This document shows, piece after piece, positions 16,062 through 23,666 of a stretch of DNA of 37,617 bases. The translations under genes and the position numbers were made by a program. Source of the stretch: Enorma sp964624825 (GTDB lineage Bacteria; Actinomycetota; Coriobacteriia; Coriobacteriales; Coriobacteriaceae); contig CAZUYD010000020.1 of the NCBI GenBank assembly GCA_964624825.1, forward strand, positions 1 through 37,617. The letters run 5' to 3'. Below the pieces are notes generated by a model. The model made no database searches. It was not told the DNA's origin and worked only from the letters and a program-made list of their open reading frames with translations. Numbering within the stretch: position 1 is the first letter of the stretch; each line of letters opens with the position of its first letter.

Positions 16062-17384
16062 GTGCCAAAGAAGACCGACGCGGGCGTCGAGCTTGCTGCC
16101 TATGTCGAGAAGCTTATCGATGCGGGTGCGGCGAACGGCGCTGTTTCTGAGGACGAAATCCAGATCGTGCTCAAGGATGTCGAGGTGACTGATGCACAGC
16201 TGACTTCGATCTACCGTTCCCTTCGTGACCGCGGTATCGAGGTGACCTCAGAGGTCGAAGATGACGAGGACACCGTAATCGACGTCGACGGCACCGATGA
16301 TCTCGATGACGATCTCGATGACGAGAGCATCGAGGACCACGACATCAAGGTGGCAAAGATCGCTGAATCTGAGATGGGTTCTGCGCGCCGTAAGCGCTCG
16401 CGCGCCCGCGGTTTGCGCTCCCGGTCACGCATGCGCGGCATCGATGCATCTACCGTGATGCTCACCGGCGACCCGGTGCGCATGTATCTCAAAGAGATCG
16501 GCAAGGTTGACCTGTTGACCGCTGCCGATGAGGTCGATCTTGCCATGAAGATCGAGGCGGGTCTCGAGGCGACCGAGAAGCTTGAGGCCGCCGATGCGGG
16601 GGAGATCACGCTGTCTCGCGCCGAGATGCGGCGCCTCTCGCGCGTGGAGCAGGTCGGCCTCGAAGCGAAGCAGGCGCTGATCAGCGCGAACCTGCGCCTG
16701 GTGGTCTCCATTGCAAAGCGCTATGTGGGTCGCGGGATGCTCTTCCTCGACCTTATCCAGGAGGGCAACCTCGGCCTTATTCGCGCGGTCGAGAAATTCG
16801 ATTACGAAAAGGGCTTCAAATTCTCCACCTATGCGACCTGGTGGATTCGCCAGGCCATCACGCGTGCCATCGCGGACCAGGCGCGCACCATCCGAATTCC
16901 CGTGCATATGGTTGAAACGATCAACAAGCTCGTGCGTGTTCAGCGCCAGCTGCTGCAAGATCTGGGACGCGACCCAACTCCCGAGGAGATCGGTGCCGAG
17001 ATGGACATGAGTGCCGATCGCGTGCGCGAGATCCAGAAGATCAGTCAGGAACCGGTATCGCTGGAGACGCCGATCGGCGAAGAGGAAGACTCTCAGCTCG
17101 GTGACTTCATCGAGGATTCGCAAGCGGTTGTTCCGCCTGATGCAGCGAGCTTCTCAATGCTGCAAGAGCAGCTGTCTAAGGTGCTCGATTCGCTTGCCGA
17201 CCGTGAGCGCAAGGTGATCGAGCTGCGCTTTGGCTTGGTAGACGGCCATCCGCGCACCCTTGAAGAGGTTGGCCGGGAGTTTGGCGTGACGCGCGAGCGC
17301 ATCCGCCAGATCGAGTCTAAGACCTTAGCGAAGTTGCGCCATCCAAGTCGTTCGAGCAAACTCAAGGACTATATAGAGGGATAG
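16062..17384 (+). CDS. rpoD: RNA polymerase primary sigma factor (sigma-70/SigA)
   Basis: Housekeeping sigma factor that directs RNA polymerase to -10/-35 promoters. The 440-aa product has a region-1.1-like N-terminus (about 10-65), then an acidic stretch and a basic stretch. Region 1.2 (DPVRMYLKEIG) starts near residue 138. Region 2 includes NLRLVVSIAKRYVGRGM, FLDLIQEGNLGLIRAVEKFDY and KFSTYATWWIRQAI, region 3 has IPVHMVETINKL, and region 4 ends with the helix-turn-helix TLEEVGREFGVTRERIRQIE. The GTG at 16062 follows a strong GGAAGGGAGAG box; an upstream in-frame start lacks such support. It is monocistronic, with a promoter in the gap and a strong terminator after the stop. Confidence 0.97.
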   Translation: MPKKTDAGVELAAYVEKLIDAGAANGAVSEDEIQIVLKDVEVTDAQLTSIYRSLRDRGIEVTSEVEDDEDTVIDVDGTDDLDDDLDDESIEDHDIKVAKIAESEMGSARRKRSRARGLRSRSRMRGIDASTVMLTGDPVRMYLKEIGKVDLLTAADEVDLAMKIEAGLEATEKLEAADAGEITLSRAEMRRLSRVEQVGLEAKQALISANLRLVVSIAKRYVGRGMLFLDLIQEGNLGLIRAVEKFDYEKGFKFSTYATWWIRQAITRAIADQARTIRIPVHMVETINKLVRVQRQLLQDLGRDPTPEEIGAEMDMSADRVREIQKISQEPVSLETPIGEEEDSQLGDFIEDSQAVVPPDAASFSMLQEQLSKVLDSLADRERKVIELRFGLVDGHPRTLEEVGREFGVTRERIRQIESKTLAKLRHPSRSSKLKDYIEG

Positions 17385-17422
17385 GTCGCAAAGCTCGTCT
17401 GTCTTAATAAGCTGCTGCTTTG

Positions 17423-17460
17423 ACGTGGTGCCGGAGGGTGTTCGGCACCACGTTTTCTTT
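17423..17460 (+). terminator. Rho-independent terminator after rpoD
   Basis: An 11-bp perfect stem ACGTGGTGCCG (17423-17433) / CGGCACCACGT (17443-17453) has a 9-nt loop and a TTTTCTTT tail. Confidence 0.92.
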
Positions 17461-17472
17461 GCGGATCGAACG

Positions 17473-17520
17473 GAACGAAAAACCCCGGGAACGAAAAACC
17501 CCGGGAACGAAAAACCCCGC
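17473..17520. repeat. Three tandem 16-bp repeats next to the tRNA-Asn terminator
   Basis: The unit GAACGAAAAACCCCGG occurs head-to-tail at 17473-17488, 17489-17504 and 17505-17520, the last copy differing only in its final base. On the minus strand each unit repeats the end of the terminator stem and its T-tract (CCGGGGTTTTTCGTTC), so the array looks like a slippage-type duplication of the terminator tail. Confidence 0.85.
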
Positions 17521-17539
17521 CAGGAATCTGGCGGGGTTT
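17510..17539 (-). terminator. Rho-independent terminator of tRNA-Asn (possibly bidirectional)
   Basis: A 12-bp stem, AAACCCCGCCAG (17512-17523) with CTGGCGGGGTTT (17528-17539), has a GAAT loop. On the minus strand it starts 9 nt after the tRNA 3' end and is followed by a T-tract. A short T-run also follows on the plus strand, so it could back up the rpoD terminator. Confidence 0.85.
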
Positions 17540-17547
17540 AAGATCAA

Positions 17548-17622
17548 TGGCTCCCCGGGTAGGACTCGAACCTACAACAGCGCGGTTAACAGCCGCGTGC
17601 TCTACCATTGAGCTACCGAGGA
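17548..17622 (-). tRNA. tRNA-Asn (anticodon GUU), CCA encoded
   Basis: The minus strand folds into a complete cloverleaf. The 7-bp acceptor stem pairs TCCTCGG with CCGGGGA (one G-T pair), the D-arm has AGCTCAATGGTAGAGC, and the anticodon arm CGCGGCTGTTAACCGCG carries GTT. The T-arm has GTAGGTTCGAGTCCTAC. The discriminator G and a genomically encoded CCA (17548-17550) follow. Confidence 0.96.
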
Positions 17623-17648
17623 ATGGCTGCTCGAAAGCAACGGAACTA

Positions 17649-17676
17649 AGTATACAAAACTTGAGACGCTTGGCAA
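17649..17676 (-). promoter_or_regulatory. Promoter of tRNA-Asn
   Basis: On the minus strand, TTGCCA (17671-17676) and TATACT (17649-17654) are separated by 16 nt. The -10 box ends 26 nt before the mature tRNA 5' end. Confidence 0.75.
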
Positions 17677-17890
17677 GGGCAAAATAAAAATAAAATGGCT
17701 CGGCTCGCGCGCTGCCGGGAATTCATGCACATGCATCTAATAATATGCAACTAACGCAATAATGTATGCAATGGCATTCAAATCGGAAGTAAGGTCGCGA
17801 AGGGCGGGAGATATCGCATAGTCGCGGAAAAGCGTCAAGAAATTAACGATTATGCAGCGCTGATGCATCGCGCGCCGCTGTGGGCATTTC
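17677..17890. other. Intergenic stretch between the tRNA promoter and the pyr promoter
   Basis: An A/T-richer stretch between divergent transcription units. I see no gene with a ribosome-binding site, no RNA gene and no clear repeat in it. Confidence 0.6.
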
Positions 17891-17938
17891 GCCGTCGCCG
17901 ATAATCGGCCTTGACGGCATAGGGGAATGCTATACACT
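17891..17938 (+). promoter_or_regulatory. pyr operon promoter with overlapping palindrome
   Basis: TTGACG (17911-17916) and TACACT (17933-17938) are spaced by 16 nt. Just upstream, GCCGAT-A-ATCGGC (17897-17909) is a perfect 13-bp palindrome. It is nested in GCCGTC (17891-17896) ... GACGGC (17913-17918), whose right arm overlaps the -35 box. This is a candidate operator, in addition to the leader attenuator. Confidence 0.65.
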
Positions 17939-17990
17939 CTAGTAGATCTTTAAGCGCGTACGAGATACCCGCAAGGATGAACATAGGGCG

Positions 17991-18075
17991 CTGCGACCCC
18001 GCCCATCAGGGGCGCGCAGACGTCGAAGGCTTGCTTGCAGGTGTCTTGCCGCGTTGCGGTCGGGCATCTTTTTTT
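17991..18075 (+). promoter_or_regulatory. pyr leader attenuator (three mutually exclusive hairpins)
   Basis: Hairpin A: CTGCG-A-CCCC (17991-18000) pairs with GGGG-CG-CGCAG (18009-18019). Hairpin B: AGACGTC (18018-18024) can pair with GGTGTCT (18040-18046), using G-T pairs. Hairpin C, the terminator: GGTGTC-TTG-CCGC (18040-18052) pairs with GCGG-TCG-GGCATC (18056-18068) across one mismatch and is followed by seven T (18069-18075). B excludes both A and C. This is the architecture of PyrR-controlled attenuation, in which UMP-bound PyrR stabilises an anti-antiterminator. PyrR is encoded directly downstream. I did not find the exact Bacillus PyrR-site consensus. Confidence 0.75.
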
Positions 18076-18116
18076 GTGCCGAACCATGGAGTCGGCCTCG
18101 ATGAGGAGGGAGAGCG

Positions 18117-18698
18117 ATGGGCACCAAGCCTAAGGCGGTCATTATGGATGAGACCGCCATCAACCGCGCACTCACGCGCATCGCGCATGAGATCCTCGAG
18201 CGCAACGAGGGCTGCGAGAGCCTTGCGCTTGTGGGCATCGTGACACGCGGTGATCTGCTCGCAAAGCAACTCGCCGAAAGAATCGAGAAGATCGAGGGCG
18301 TTCGCGTCGCGCTCGGTAGTCTCGACATCAGCCTGTATCGCGATGATTACCTGACAACCTTCGCGCCAGAGGTTCATGCGACGCACATTCCCTTCAACGT
18401 CGATGCGAAGCGCATCGTGCTTGTAGACGATGTGCTCTACACGGGCCGTACGGTTCGCGCCGCGCTCGATGCCGTGATGGATCTGGGGCGGCCGAGCTGT
18501 ATCGAGCTTGCCGTCCTCGTCGATCGCGGCCATCGCGAGCTTCCCATCAGCCCGGACTTCGTGGGGAAGAACGTCCCTTCCTCGCGCGATGAGAGCGTGC
18601 GTCTGTATCTGGAGGAAGTCGATGGGCGCTCGTCCGTCGAGATCTTCGACGTCGAGCCCGGCGCCCATGTAGGCTCTGCTCCGCTGGGAGGTGAGTAG
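18117..18698 (+). CDS. pyrR: PyrR: pyrimidine operon attenuator / uracil phosphoribosyltransferase
   Basis: Bifunctional RNA-binding regulator of pyr genes with weak uracil phosphoribosyltransferase activity. The 193-aa product has the type I PRTase fold. The PRPP loop reads IVLVDDVLYTGRT (about residues 101-113), and LVGIVTRGD and the LVDRGHRELPI strand-loop are also typical of PyrR. The ATG follows GAGGAGGGAGAG. It is the first gene of pyrRBCKDF, and the leader directly upstream contains a terminator with alternative structures, so it probably controls its own operon. A 2-nt gap separates it from pyrB. Confidence 0.95.
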   Translation: MGTKPKAVIMDETAINRALTRIAHEILERNEGCESLALVGIVTRGDLLAKQLAERIEKIEGVRVALGSLDISLYRDDYLTTFAPEVHATHIPFNVDAKRIVLVDDVLYTGRTVRAALDAVMDLGRPSCIELAVLVDRGHRELPISPDFVGKNVPSSRDESVRLYLEEVDGRSSVEIFDVEPGAHVGSAPLGGE

Positions 18699-18700
18699 CC

Positions 18701-19645
18701 ATGGCCTTCAACCATAAGCACTTGATCGATATCGCTGAGTACTCGGACAGCGATATCATGACCATCTTGGAGACTGCGAAGGCGTTCTCCGAGGTGAATG
18801 AACGCGCCATCAAGAAGGTCCCGACGCTCAAGGGCAAGACGGTTGTCAATATGTTCAACGAGCCGTCCACGCGCACGCGCAGCTCGTTCGAACTTGCCGA
18901 AAAGCGTCTCTCGGCCGATAGCCTCAACTTCGGCGGTTCGTCTACCTCGACGGTGAAGGGCGAGAGCCTCATCGATACCGTCATGACGCTCAACGCGTAC
19001 AAGATCGACATGATCATCGTGCGCGACAAGCACGCGGGCGCACCCCACATCATCACGCAGCACAGTCCGGCAGCGGTGATCGATGCGGGCGACGGCAAGC
19101 ATGGGCACCCCACGCAGGCGCTGCTCGACCTGTATTCCATTTGGGAGCGCAAGCAGAGCTTCGACGGGCTGAAGGTCGGCATCGTGGGCGATATCGCGCA
19201 CTCCCGCGTCTGCGGCTCGCTCGTGCCGGCGCTTAAGATCATGGGCGCCGAGGTCACCATCGTGGCGCCCGGCACGCTCATCCCCGCTGCACCCGAGGTG
19301 CTCGGCGTCGACCACGTGAGCCATAGTATCGACGATGTGCTGCCCGAGCTCGATGTGGTCTACATGCTTCGCATCCAGCGCGAGCGTCTTGAGGGCGCGC
19401 CGTTCCCAAGCCTGCGTGAGTATCATCAGCTCTTCGGCCTCACGCGCGCACGGGAGAAGCTCATGAGGCCAGATGCCATCATCTGCCATCCCGGGCCTAT
19501 CAACCGCGGCGTTGAGTTCGATTCGTATATGGCCGACCATCCCGAGCGCTCGGTAATTCTCGATCAGGTGTACGCGGGTATCTGCGTGCGCATGGCTGCT
19601 CTGTACCTGCTGCTTGGAGGTGCCGATAATGGACTTGCTGCTTAA
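18701..19645 (+). CDS. pyrB: Aspartate carbamoyltransferase, catalytic subunit
   Basis: Condenses carbamoyl phosphate with aspartate, the first committed step of UMP synthesis. The 314-aa product carries the carbamoyl-phosphate motif NEPSTRTRSSFE (about 53-64), GGSSTSTVKGES with the catalytic Ser/Lys loop, HPTQALLDLYS (about 137), and the aspartate-binding MLRIQRER and CHPGPINRGVE motifs. The ATG has a GGGAGGTGAG box in the end of pyrR. No pyrI regulatory subunit is present, which fits regulation at the RNA level by PyrR. Its end overlaps pyrC by 17 nt. Confidence 0.97.
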   Translation: MAFNHKHLIDIAEYSDSDIMTILETAKAFSEVNERAIKKVPTLKGKTVVNMFNEPSTRTRSSFELAEKRLSADSLNFGGSSTSTVKGESLIDTVMTLNAYKIDMIIVRDKHAGAPHIITQHSPAAVIDAGDGKHGHPTQALLDLYSIWERKQSFDGLKVGIVGDIAHSRVCGSLVPALKIMGAEVTIVAPGTLIPAAPEVLGVDHVSHSIDDVLPELDVVYMLRIQRERLEGAPFPSLREYHQLFGLTRAREKLMRPDAIICHPGPINRGVEFDSYMADHPERSVILDQVYAGICVRMAALYLLLGGADNGLAA

Positions 19646-20918
19646 GAACGCACACGTGGTCGATCCCGCTGCCGAGCTTGACGAATGCGTGGATGTGAGA
19701 ATCGCCGGTGAGCGCATCGCTGCGGTTGGCGAGAACCTTTCTGCCGATGGATGCGAGGTCGTTGACCTGACGGGCAAATACCTTGTTCCGGGTCTGGTCG
19801 ACATGCATGTGCACCTGCGCGAACCAGGTTTTGAGCATAAAAGCACCATCGAGAGCGAAACCCGCGCCGCGGTGAAGGGCGGTTTCACCGGTGTCTGCTC
19901 CATGCCCAACACCGACCCGGTGACCGATACCGGCACGGTGGTCGAATATGTGAAATCGGTCGCCGCGCGCGAGGGCCATTGCCGCGTGTATCCGGCGGGC
20001 GCGTGCTCCAAGGGACTCAAAGGCGAGATCATCGCCGAGATGGGCGACATGGTTGCGCATGGCGCGGTCGCGTTTACCGATGACGGTCGCGGTATCCAAG
20101 GTGCGGGCATGATGCGTCGCTGCATGGACTACGGCAAGATGTTCAACAAGACATTCCTCTCGCACTGCCAGGACGAGGACCTTGTGGGCGATGGCCAGGT
20201 GAACGAGGGCGTCGTCTCCACGCGCCTGGGGCTTTTGGGTTGGCCGGCCGAGGGCGAGGAGCTGCAGATTGCACGTGACATCGCCCTTGCGCGCCTTACC
20301 GGGGCGAAGTTGCATATCCAACACATCACGACGGCGCGCGGACTCGATATGGTGCGCGCTGCGAAGGCCGAGGGGCTTCCGGTTACCTGCGAGGCGACGC
20401 CGCATCATCTCTTCTTGTGCGAGGATGCGCTCGACGACACCTATGACACGCGGCTTAAGATGAATCCGCCGCTGCGCACCGCAGCCGATGCCGCCGCGCT
20501 GGTCGCCGGTGTCATCGATGGTTCCGTTGACGTGATCGCCACCGACCATGCGCCGCATGCTGAGTGGGAGAAGGCACGCGAGTTCGAGCTCGCGCCCTTT
20601 GGTACCACCGGAATCGAGTGCTCGCTCGGCTTGGTGCTCACCAAGCTTGTTCAGACGGGCTTGATGAGCTGCGCGCGCTTGGTCGAGCTCATGGCCATCA
20701 AGCCTCGCGAGATCCTCGGGCTCGAAGCGGTCTCGATCGCCCAGGGCGCACCCGCCGATATCACGGTCTTCGACCCCACGGTTGCGTGGACGGTCGGCGA
20801 AGACGGCTATGAGTCGAAGGCGGTCAACTGCGCGTTTGACGGCACCGAGCTCAATGGCCGTGCGACCGACGTCTTCGTTGGCGGCGTTCGCGTGCTTGCG
20901 GACGGTCAAATCTGCTAG
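19629..20918 (+). CDS. pyrC: Dihydroorotase (class I)
   Basis: Zinc enzyme that closes carbamoyl aspartate to dihydroorotate. The 429-aa length fits the class I (PyrC/allantoinase-like) type rather than the shorter E. coli type. Motifs are DMHVHLREPGFEHK with the HxH metal pair, and GGFTGVCSMPNTDP. Histidines in FLSHCQDEDL and LHIQHITTA are further metal ligands, followed by CEATPHHLFL and ATDHAPH with the catalytic Asp. The ATG at 19629 is preceded by GGAGGTG. It overlaps pyrB and is followed by a 114-nt gap with a hairpin before pyrK. Confidence 0.96.
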   Translation: MDLLLKNAHVVDPAAELDECVDVRIAGERIAAVGENLSADGCEVVDLTGKYLVPGLVDMHVHLREPGFEHKSTIESETRAAVKGGFTGVCSMPNTDPVTDTGTVVEYVKSVAAREGHCRVYPAGACSKGLKGEIIAEMGDMVAHGAVAFTDDGRGIQGAGMMRRCMDYGKMFNKTFLSHCQDEDLVGDGQVNEGVVSTRLGLLGWPAEGEELQIARDIALARLTGAKLHIQHITTARGLDMVRAAKAEGLPVTCEATPHHLFLCEDALDDTYDTRLKMNPPLRTAADAAALVAGVIDGSVDVIATDHAPHAEWEKAREFELAPFGTTGIECSLGLVLTKLVQTGLMSCARLVELMAIKPREILGLEAVSIAQGAPADITVFDPTVAWTVGEDGYESKAVNCAFDGTELNGRATDVFVGGVRVLADGQIC

Positions 20919-20923
20919 CGTAT

Positions 20924-20965
20924 ATACGGAGCGGCTCGGGACCGGATGCCCCCGCTGCTCCGTAT
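20924..20965 (+). repeat. Hairpin between pyrC and pyrK
   Basis: ATACGGAGC (20924-20932) pairs perfectly with GCTCCGTAT (20957-20965), with possible inner G/C pairs. The tail TGTTTGCG has only a weak T-run. It may be a partial terminator or an RNA-processing/stability element within the operon. Confidence 0.6.
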
Positions 20966-21032
20966 TGTTTGCGTGATGCGGCGTGTCACGGTACCCTGCT
21001 GCCATGGTCGCATCTTGAAGAGGGGAGAGCCT

Positions 21033-21830
21033 ATGCCGACGCCGTCGTCTGCGCGTCTGCACGATGTCGAGGTAGTGCGCAACGAGTCAATCGCCACGGG
21101 AATCTTTTCTCTGGTGATACACGCCCCGGCGCTTGCGTCCGCGCTGCAGCCTGGACAGTTCGTGAATGTCGCGGTGCCGGGCAATGCCATGAGCCTGCTG
21201 CGCATCCCGCTTTCGTTCGCGGGCGCAGATCTGGATGCGGGAACCGTTGAGATCTGGTACGCGGTCGTGGGCGATGGCACCGAGCGCTTGTCGAAAATCG
21301 AGGCCGGGCGCACACTGAGCGTACTTGGCCCCGGCGGGCACGGATGGACGATTCCCGAAGGATGCCGCCGCGCCTTGCTCGTTGCGGGCGGGATCGGCGT
21401 GCCGCCGGTGCTGTGCCTTGGTCGCGCCCTTGCGGCTGCCGGCATTCCGTATACGGTATGCATCGGCGCCGCCACGCTGGACGTGCTTGTTGGCGAGGCG
21501 GAATTCCAAGCGGCTGGCTCGCCGCGCATCTTGGTCTCGACCGATGACGGCTCATACGGCGCCTGCGGGTTCTGCACCGATGCCGCCCAGGCCGAGCTGG
21601 AGGCTGCATCGCACACGTATGACTATGTTGCTACGTGCGGCCCTGAGCCCATGATGGCAAAAGTCGCCGCAGCAGCCCATGCCGCAGGCGTTCCGTGCGA
21701 AGCGTCGCTCGAGCGGATGATGAGCTGCGGTTTCGGTGCCTGCGCCACCTGTGCGGTCGAAACGACGGGAGGCATGAAGGGCGCCTGCATGTGCGGGCCT
21801 GTGTTCAACGCAGAGGAGGTCGTGTGGTAA
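21033..21830 (+). CDS. pyrK: Dihydroorotate dehydrogenase B, electron-transfer subunit
   Basis: Passes electrons from PyrD's FMN to NAD+ through FAD and a [2Fe-2S] cluster. The 265-aa product has the ferredoxin-reductase-like FAD domain with the LRIPLSFAGAD motif, and an NAD-binding domain with LVAGGIGVPPVLCLGRAL. A C-terminal cysteine cluster near residues 231-253 (SCGFGACATCAV...GACMCGP) ligates the iron-sulfur centre. The ATG at 21033 follows AGAGGGGAGAG; longer in-frame starts would lie in the upstream hairpin region. It overlaps pyrD by 1 nt, matching the PyrDB-PyrK complex stoichiometry expected for class 1B enzymes. Confidence 0.95.
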   Translation: MPTPSSARLHDVEVVRNESIATGIFSLVIHAPALASALQPGQFVNVAVPGNAMSLLRIPLSFAGADLDAGTVEIWYAVVGDGTERLSKIEAGRTLSVLGPGGHGWTIPEGCRRALLVAGGIGVPPVLCLGRALAAAGIPYTVCIGAATLDVLVGEAEFQAAGSPRILVSTDDGSYGACGFCTDAAQAELEAASHTYDYVATCGPEPMMAKVAAAAHAAGVPCEASLERMMSCGFGACATCAVETTGGMKGACMCGPVFNAEEVVW

Positions 21831-22753
21831 TGGGAACCGTATCCATGGCCGTCGATTTCGCCGGTATCACGCTCAAGAATCCCATCAATACCGCTGCCGG
21901 CACCTTTGGGCAGGGTTGGCAATATCAGAACTTCATTGACGTGTCCGAGTTGGGTGCGATCACCACGAAAGGCTGCGCGGCCGAGCCTTGGGCGGGTAAC
22001 CCCAAGCCGCGCATGACCGAGGTTCCGGGTGGCATGATGAACTCGGTCGGCCTGCAGAACCCCGGCGTGCGCGCGTTTGCAGAAGAGTCCGGCGCGTATC
22101 TGCAGGGGCTCGCCGACGCCGGCACGGCGGTCATTTGCCAGGTGGCCGGTCATTCGGTCAGCGAGTATGTTGCCGCGCTCGAGCTGTTCGATGAGCTCTG
22201 CCCGTGGGCGGCGGCCTTCGAGCTCAATGTGAGCTGTCCTAATATCGCATGCGGCGGCGTTGCCATGGGATCGACGCCGGAGGGCGCAGCCGAAGTCATG
22301 CGCGCGTGCCGTCCAGTTACGAAAAAGCCGCTGCTCATAAAAATGGCACCCGTTCGCCTGCCCGAGATCGCGCGAGCGCTCGAGGCGGAGGGCGCCGATG
22401 GCCTGACCGTCATCAACTCGATTCCGGGCATGGCGATCGACGTGCACACGCGCCGTTCGAAAATTTCCCGTCCCATCGGCGGTCTTTCCGGTCCTCTGCT
22501 GCATCCCATTGCCGTGCGCATGGTATGGGAGGTCTGCCAGGCGGTGGACATTCCAGTCTGCGGCGTCGGCGGCGTCATGACAGGGGAAGACGCCGCGGAG
22601 TTCATGCTTGCGGGCGCTACCTCGGTCGCGGTCGGTATGGCGAATTTCGCGGATCCCACCGCAAGCGCGCGCATCTTGCGCGAGCTTGAAACATGGGCTG
22701 AGTCTCAGGGCGTGAGCTGCATCACCGAGCTGATCGGAGCGTTCGAATGCTAG
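21830..22753 (+). CDS. pyrD: Dihydroorotate dehydrogenase B, catalytic subunit
   Basis: Oxidises dihydroorotate to orotate using FMN. The 307-aa product is a TIM barrel of the class 1B type: NPINTAAGTFGQG, GAITTKGCAAEPWAGNPKPR, GGMMNSVGLQNPGV, and FELNVSCPNIACGG holding the Cys of the SCPN motif. The phosphate-binding end has PVCGVGGVMTGEDA and GATSVAVGMANF. The ATG at 21830 shares its A with the pyrK TAA stop and has AGGAGG 9-10 nt upstream. The adjacent pyrK confirms the NAD-linked B type. The end overlaps pyrF by 7 nt. Confidence 0.96.
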   Translation: MGTVSMAVDFAGITLKNPINTAAGTFGQGWQYQNFIDVSELGAITTKGCAAEPWAGNPKPRMTEVPGGMMNSVGLQNPGVRAFAEESGAYLQGLADAGTAVICQVAGHSVSEYVAALELFDELCPWAAAFELNVSCPNIACGGVAMGSTPEGAAEVMRACRPVTKKPLLIKMAPVRLPEIARALEAEGADGLTVINSIPGMAIDVHTRRSKISRPIGGLSGPLLHPIAVRMVWEVCQAVDIPVCGVGGVMTGEDAAEFMLAGATSVAVGMANFADPTASARILRELETWAESQGVSCITELIGAFEC

Positions 22754-23469
22754 CGGATCAGGCGCGCGAGCGCATCATCGTTGCACTCGATTGCGGTCGC
22801 GACCAGGCACTCGATCTTGCCGACACGCTTTGCGGTCATGCCCGCTGGCTTAAGGTCGGCATGACCCTCTATTATGCAGAGGGGCCGGCGATCGTCCAGG
22901 TGCTTCGCGATCGAGGGTTCAAGGTGTTTTTGGATTTGAAGTTCCATGACATTCCGCACCAGGTGCGCGGCGCGGCACGTGCCGCCGCCCTTGCCGGTGC
23001 TGATTTGCTTTCGGTTCATGGATTCGGTGCCGCCTCGATGCTCGCCGCGGCGCGCGCAGGCGTTGAAGAAGCCGCGGAAGCGCGCGGTAGCGCGCGTGCA
23101 AAGCTTGTGGCCATCACGGTGCTTACGAGCATGGATGAAGCAGCCATGGCACAAGTTGGGCTCACCTGTCCCATTGCAGAGCAGGTGGAGCGTCTTGCGT
23201 CCCTCGCATTTGAGAACGGCATCGATGGGGTGGTCTGCTCCCCGCGCGAGGCCGCGTCGATGCGCGCCCGTTTGGGAGAGGGCGCTTTGGTGGTAACCCC
23301 GGGAGTGCGTCCTGCGGGCGCAGCGCTGGGAGACCAGAGTCGCGTTGCGACGCCGGCAGATGCCATCGGGGCGGGCGCGAGCCATCTTGTCATCGGTCGC
23401 CCCATCACGGGGGCGACCGATCCCGTTGGTGCGTATGAGGCGGTCGTCTCCGAACTCTGCGCCGGGTAG
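22747..23469 (+). CDS. pyrF: Orotidine-5'-phosphate decarboxylase
   Basis: Decarboxylates OMP to UMP, the last step of the pathway. The 240-aa product shows IIVALDCGRDQALDLAD at the N-terminus, WLKVGMTLYYAEG, and the catalytic DLKFHDIP motif (D-x-K-x-x-D, about residues 61-68). It also has SVHGFGAASML, GVVCSPREA, VVTPGVRPAGA and the phosphate-binding HLVIGRPIT. The ATG overlaps the pyrD stop. It is the last pyr gene here. pyrE and carAB are not in the window and must lie elsewhere if the pathway is complete. A weak hairpin (GCGCAA 23475-23480 / TTGCGC 23494-23499) follows, with a poor T-tail. Confidence 0.96.
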   Translation: MLADQARERIIVALDCGRDQALDLADTLCGHARWLKVGMTLYYAEGPAIVQVLRDRGFKVFLDLKFHDIPHQVRGAARAAALAGADLLSVHGFGAASMLAAARAGVEEAAEARGSARAKLVAITVLTSMDEAAMAQVGLTCPIAEQVERLASLAFENGIDGVVCSPREAASMRARLGEGALVVTPGVRPAGAALGDQSRVATPADAIGAGASHLVIGRPITGATDPVGAYEAVVSELCAG

Positions 23470-23571
23470 ATGCTGCGCAATCCTGCGGAAGCTTTGCGCT
23501 TGTTCTGTGAATCGGCTGGTTATCGACGGTAACATTTTTGCTGTTCACTTGCACTTTACTGCTCTATCGAC

Positions 23572-23635
23572 TAACCTATGGCGTTGGTTAATTGCGCACC
23601 TCGATCTTTAACGTGCAGTTAATCGTATATATTTT
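23572..23635 (+). promoter_or_regulatory. mihF promoter region with paired GTTAA-type dyads
   Basis: An A/T-rich block ending in TATATATTTT (23626-23635) gives several -10 choices. TTAACG (23608-23613) is a possible -35, with 14-16 nt spacing. The region holds two dyads built from the same half-site: TAACC (23572-23576)...GGTTA (23586-23590) and the perfect TTAAC-GTGCA-GTTAA (23608-23622). The second covers the -35/spacer. Confidence 0.5.
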
Positions 23636-23666
23636 ATTGTTGAAACCTAGACACTAGGAGGTTCTA

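Noticed and set aside
18437..20125. 562-codon minus-strand frame opposite pyrR-pyrB-pyrC
   Set aside because: Opposite three certain genes; composition is that of a complementary-strand shadow.
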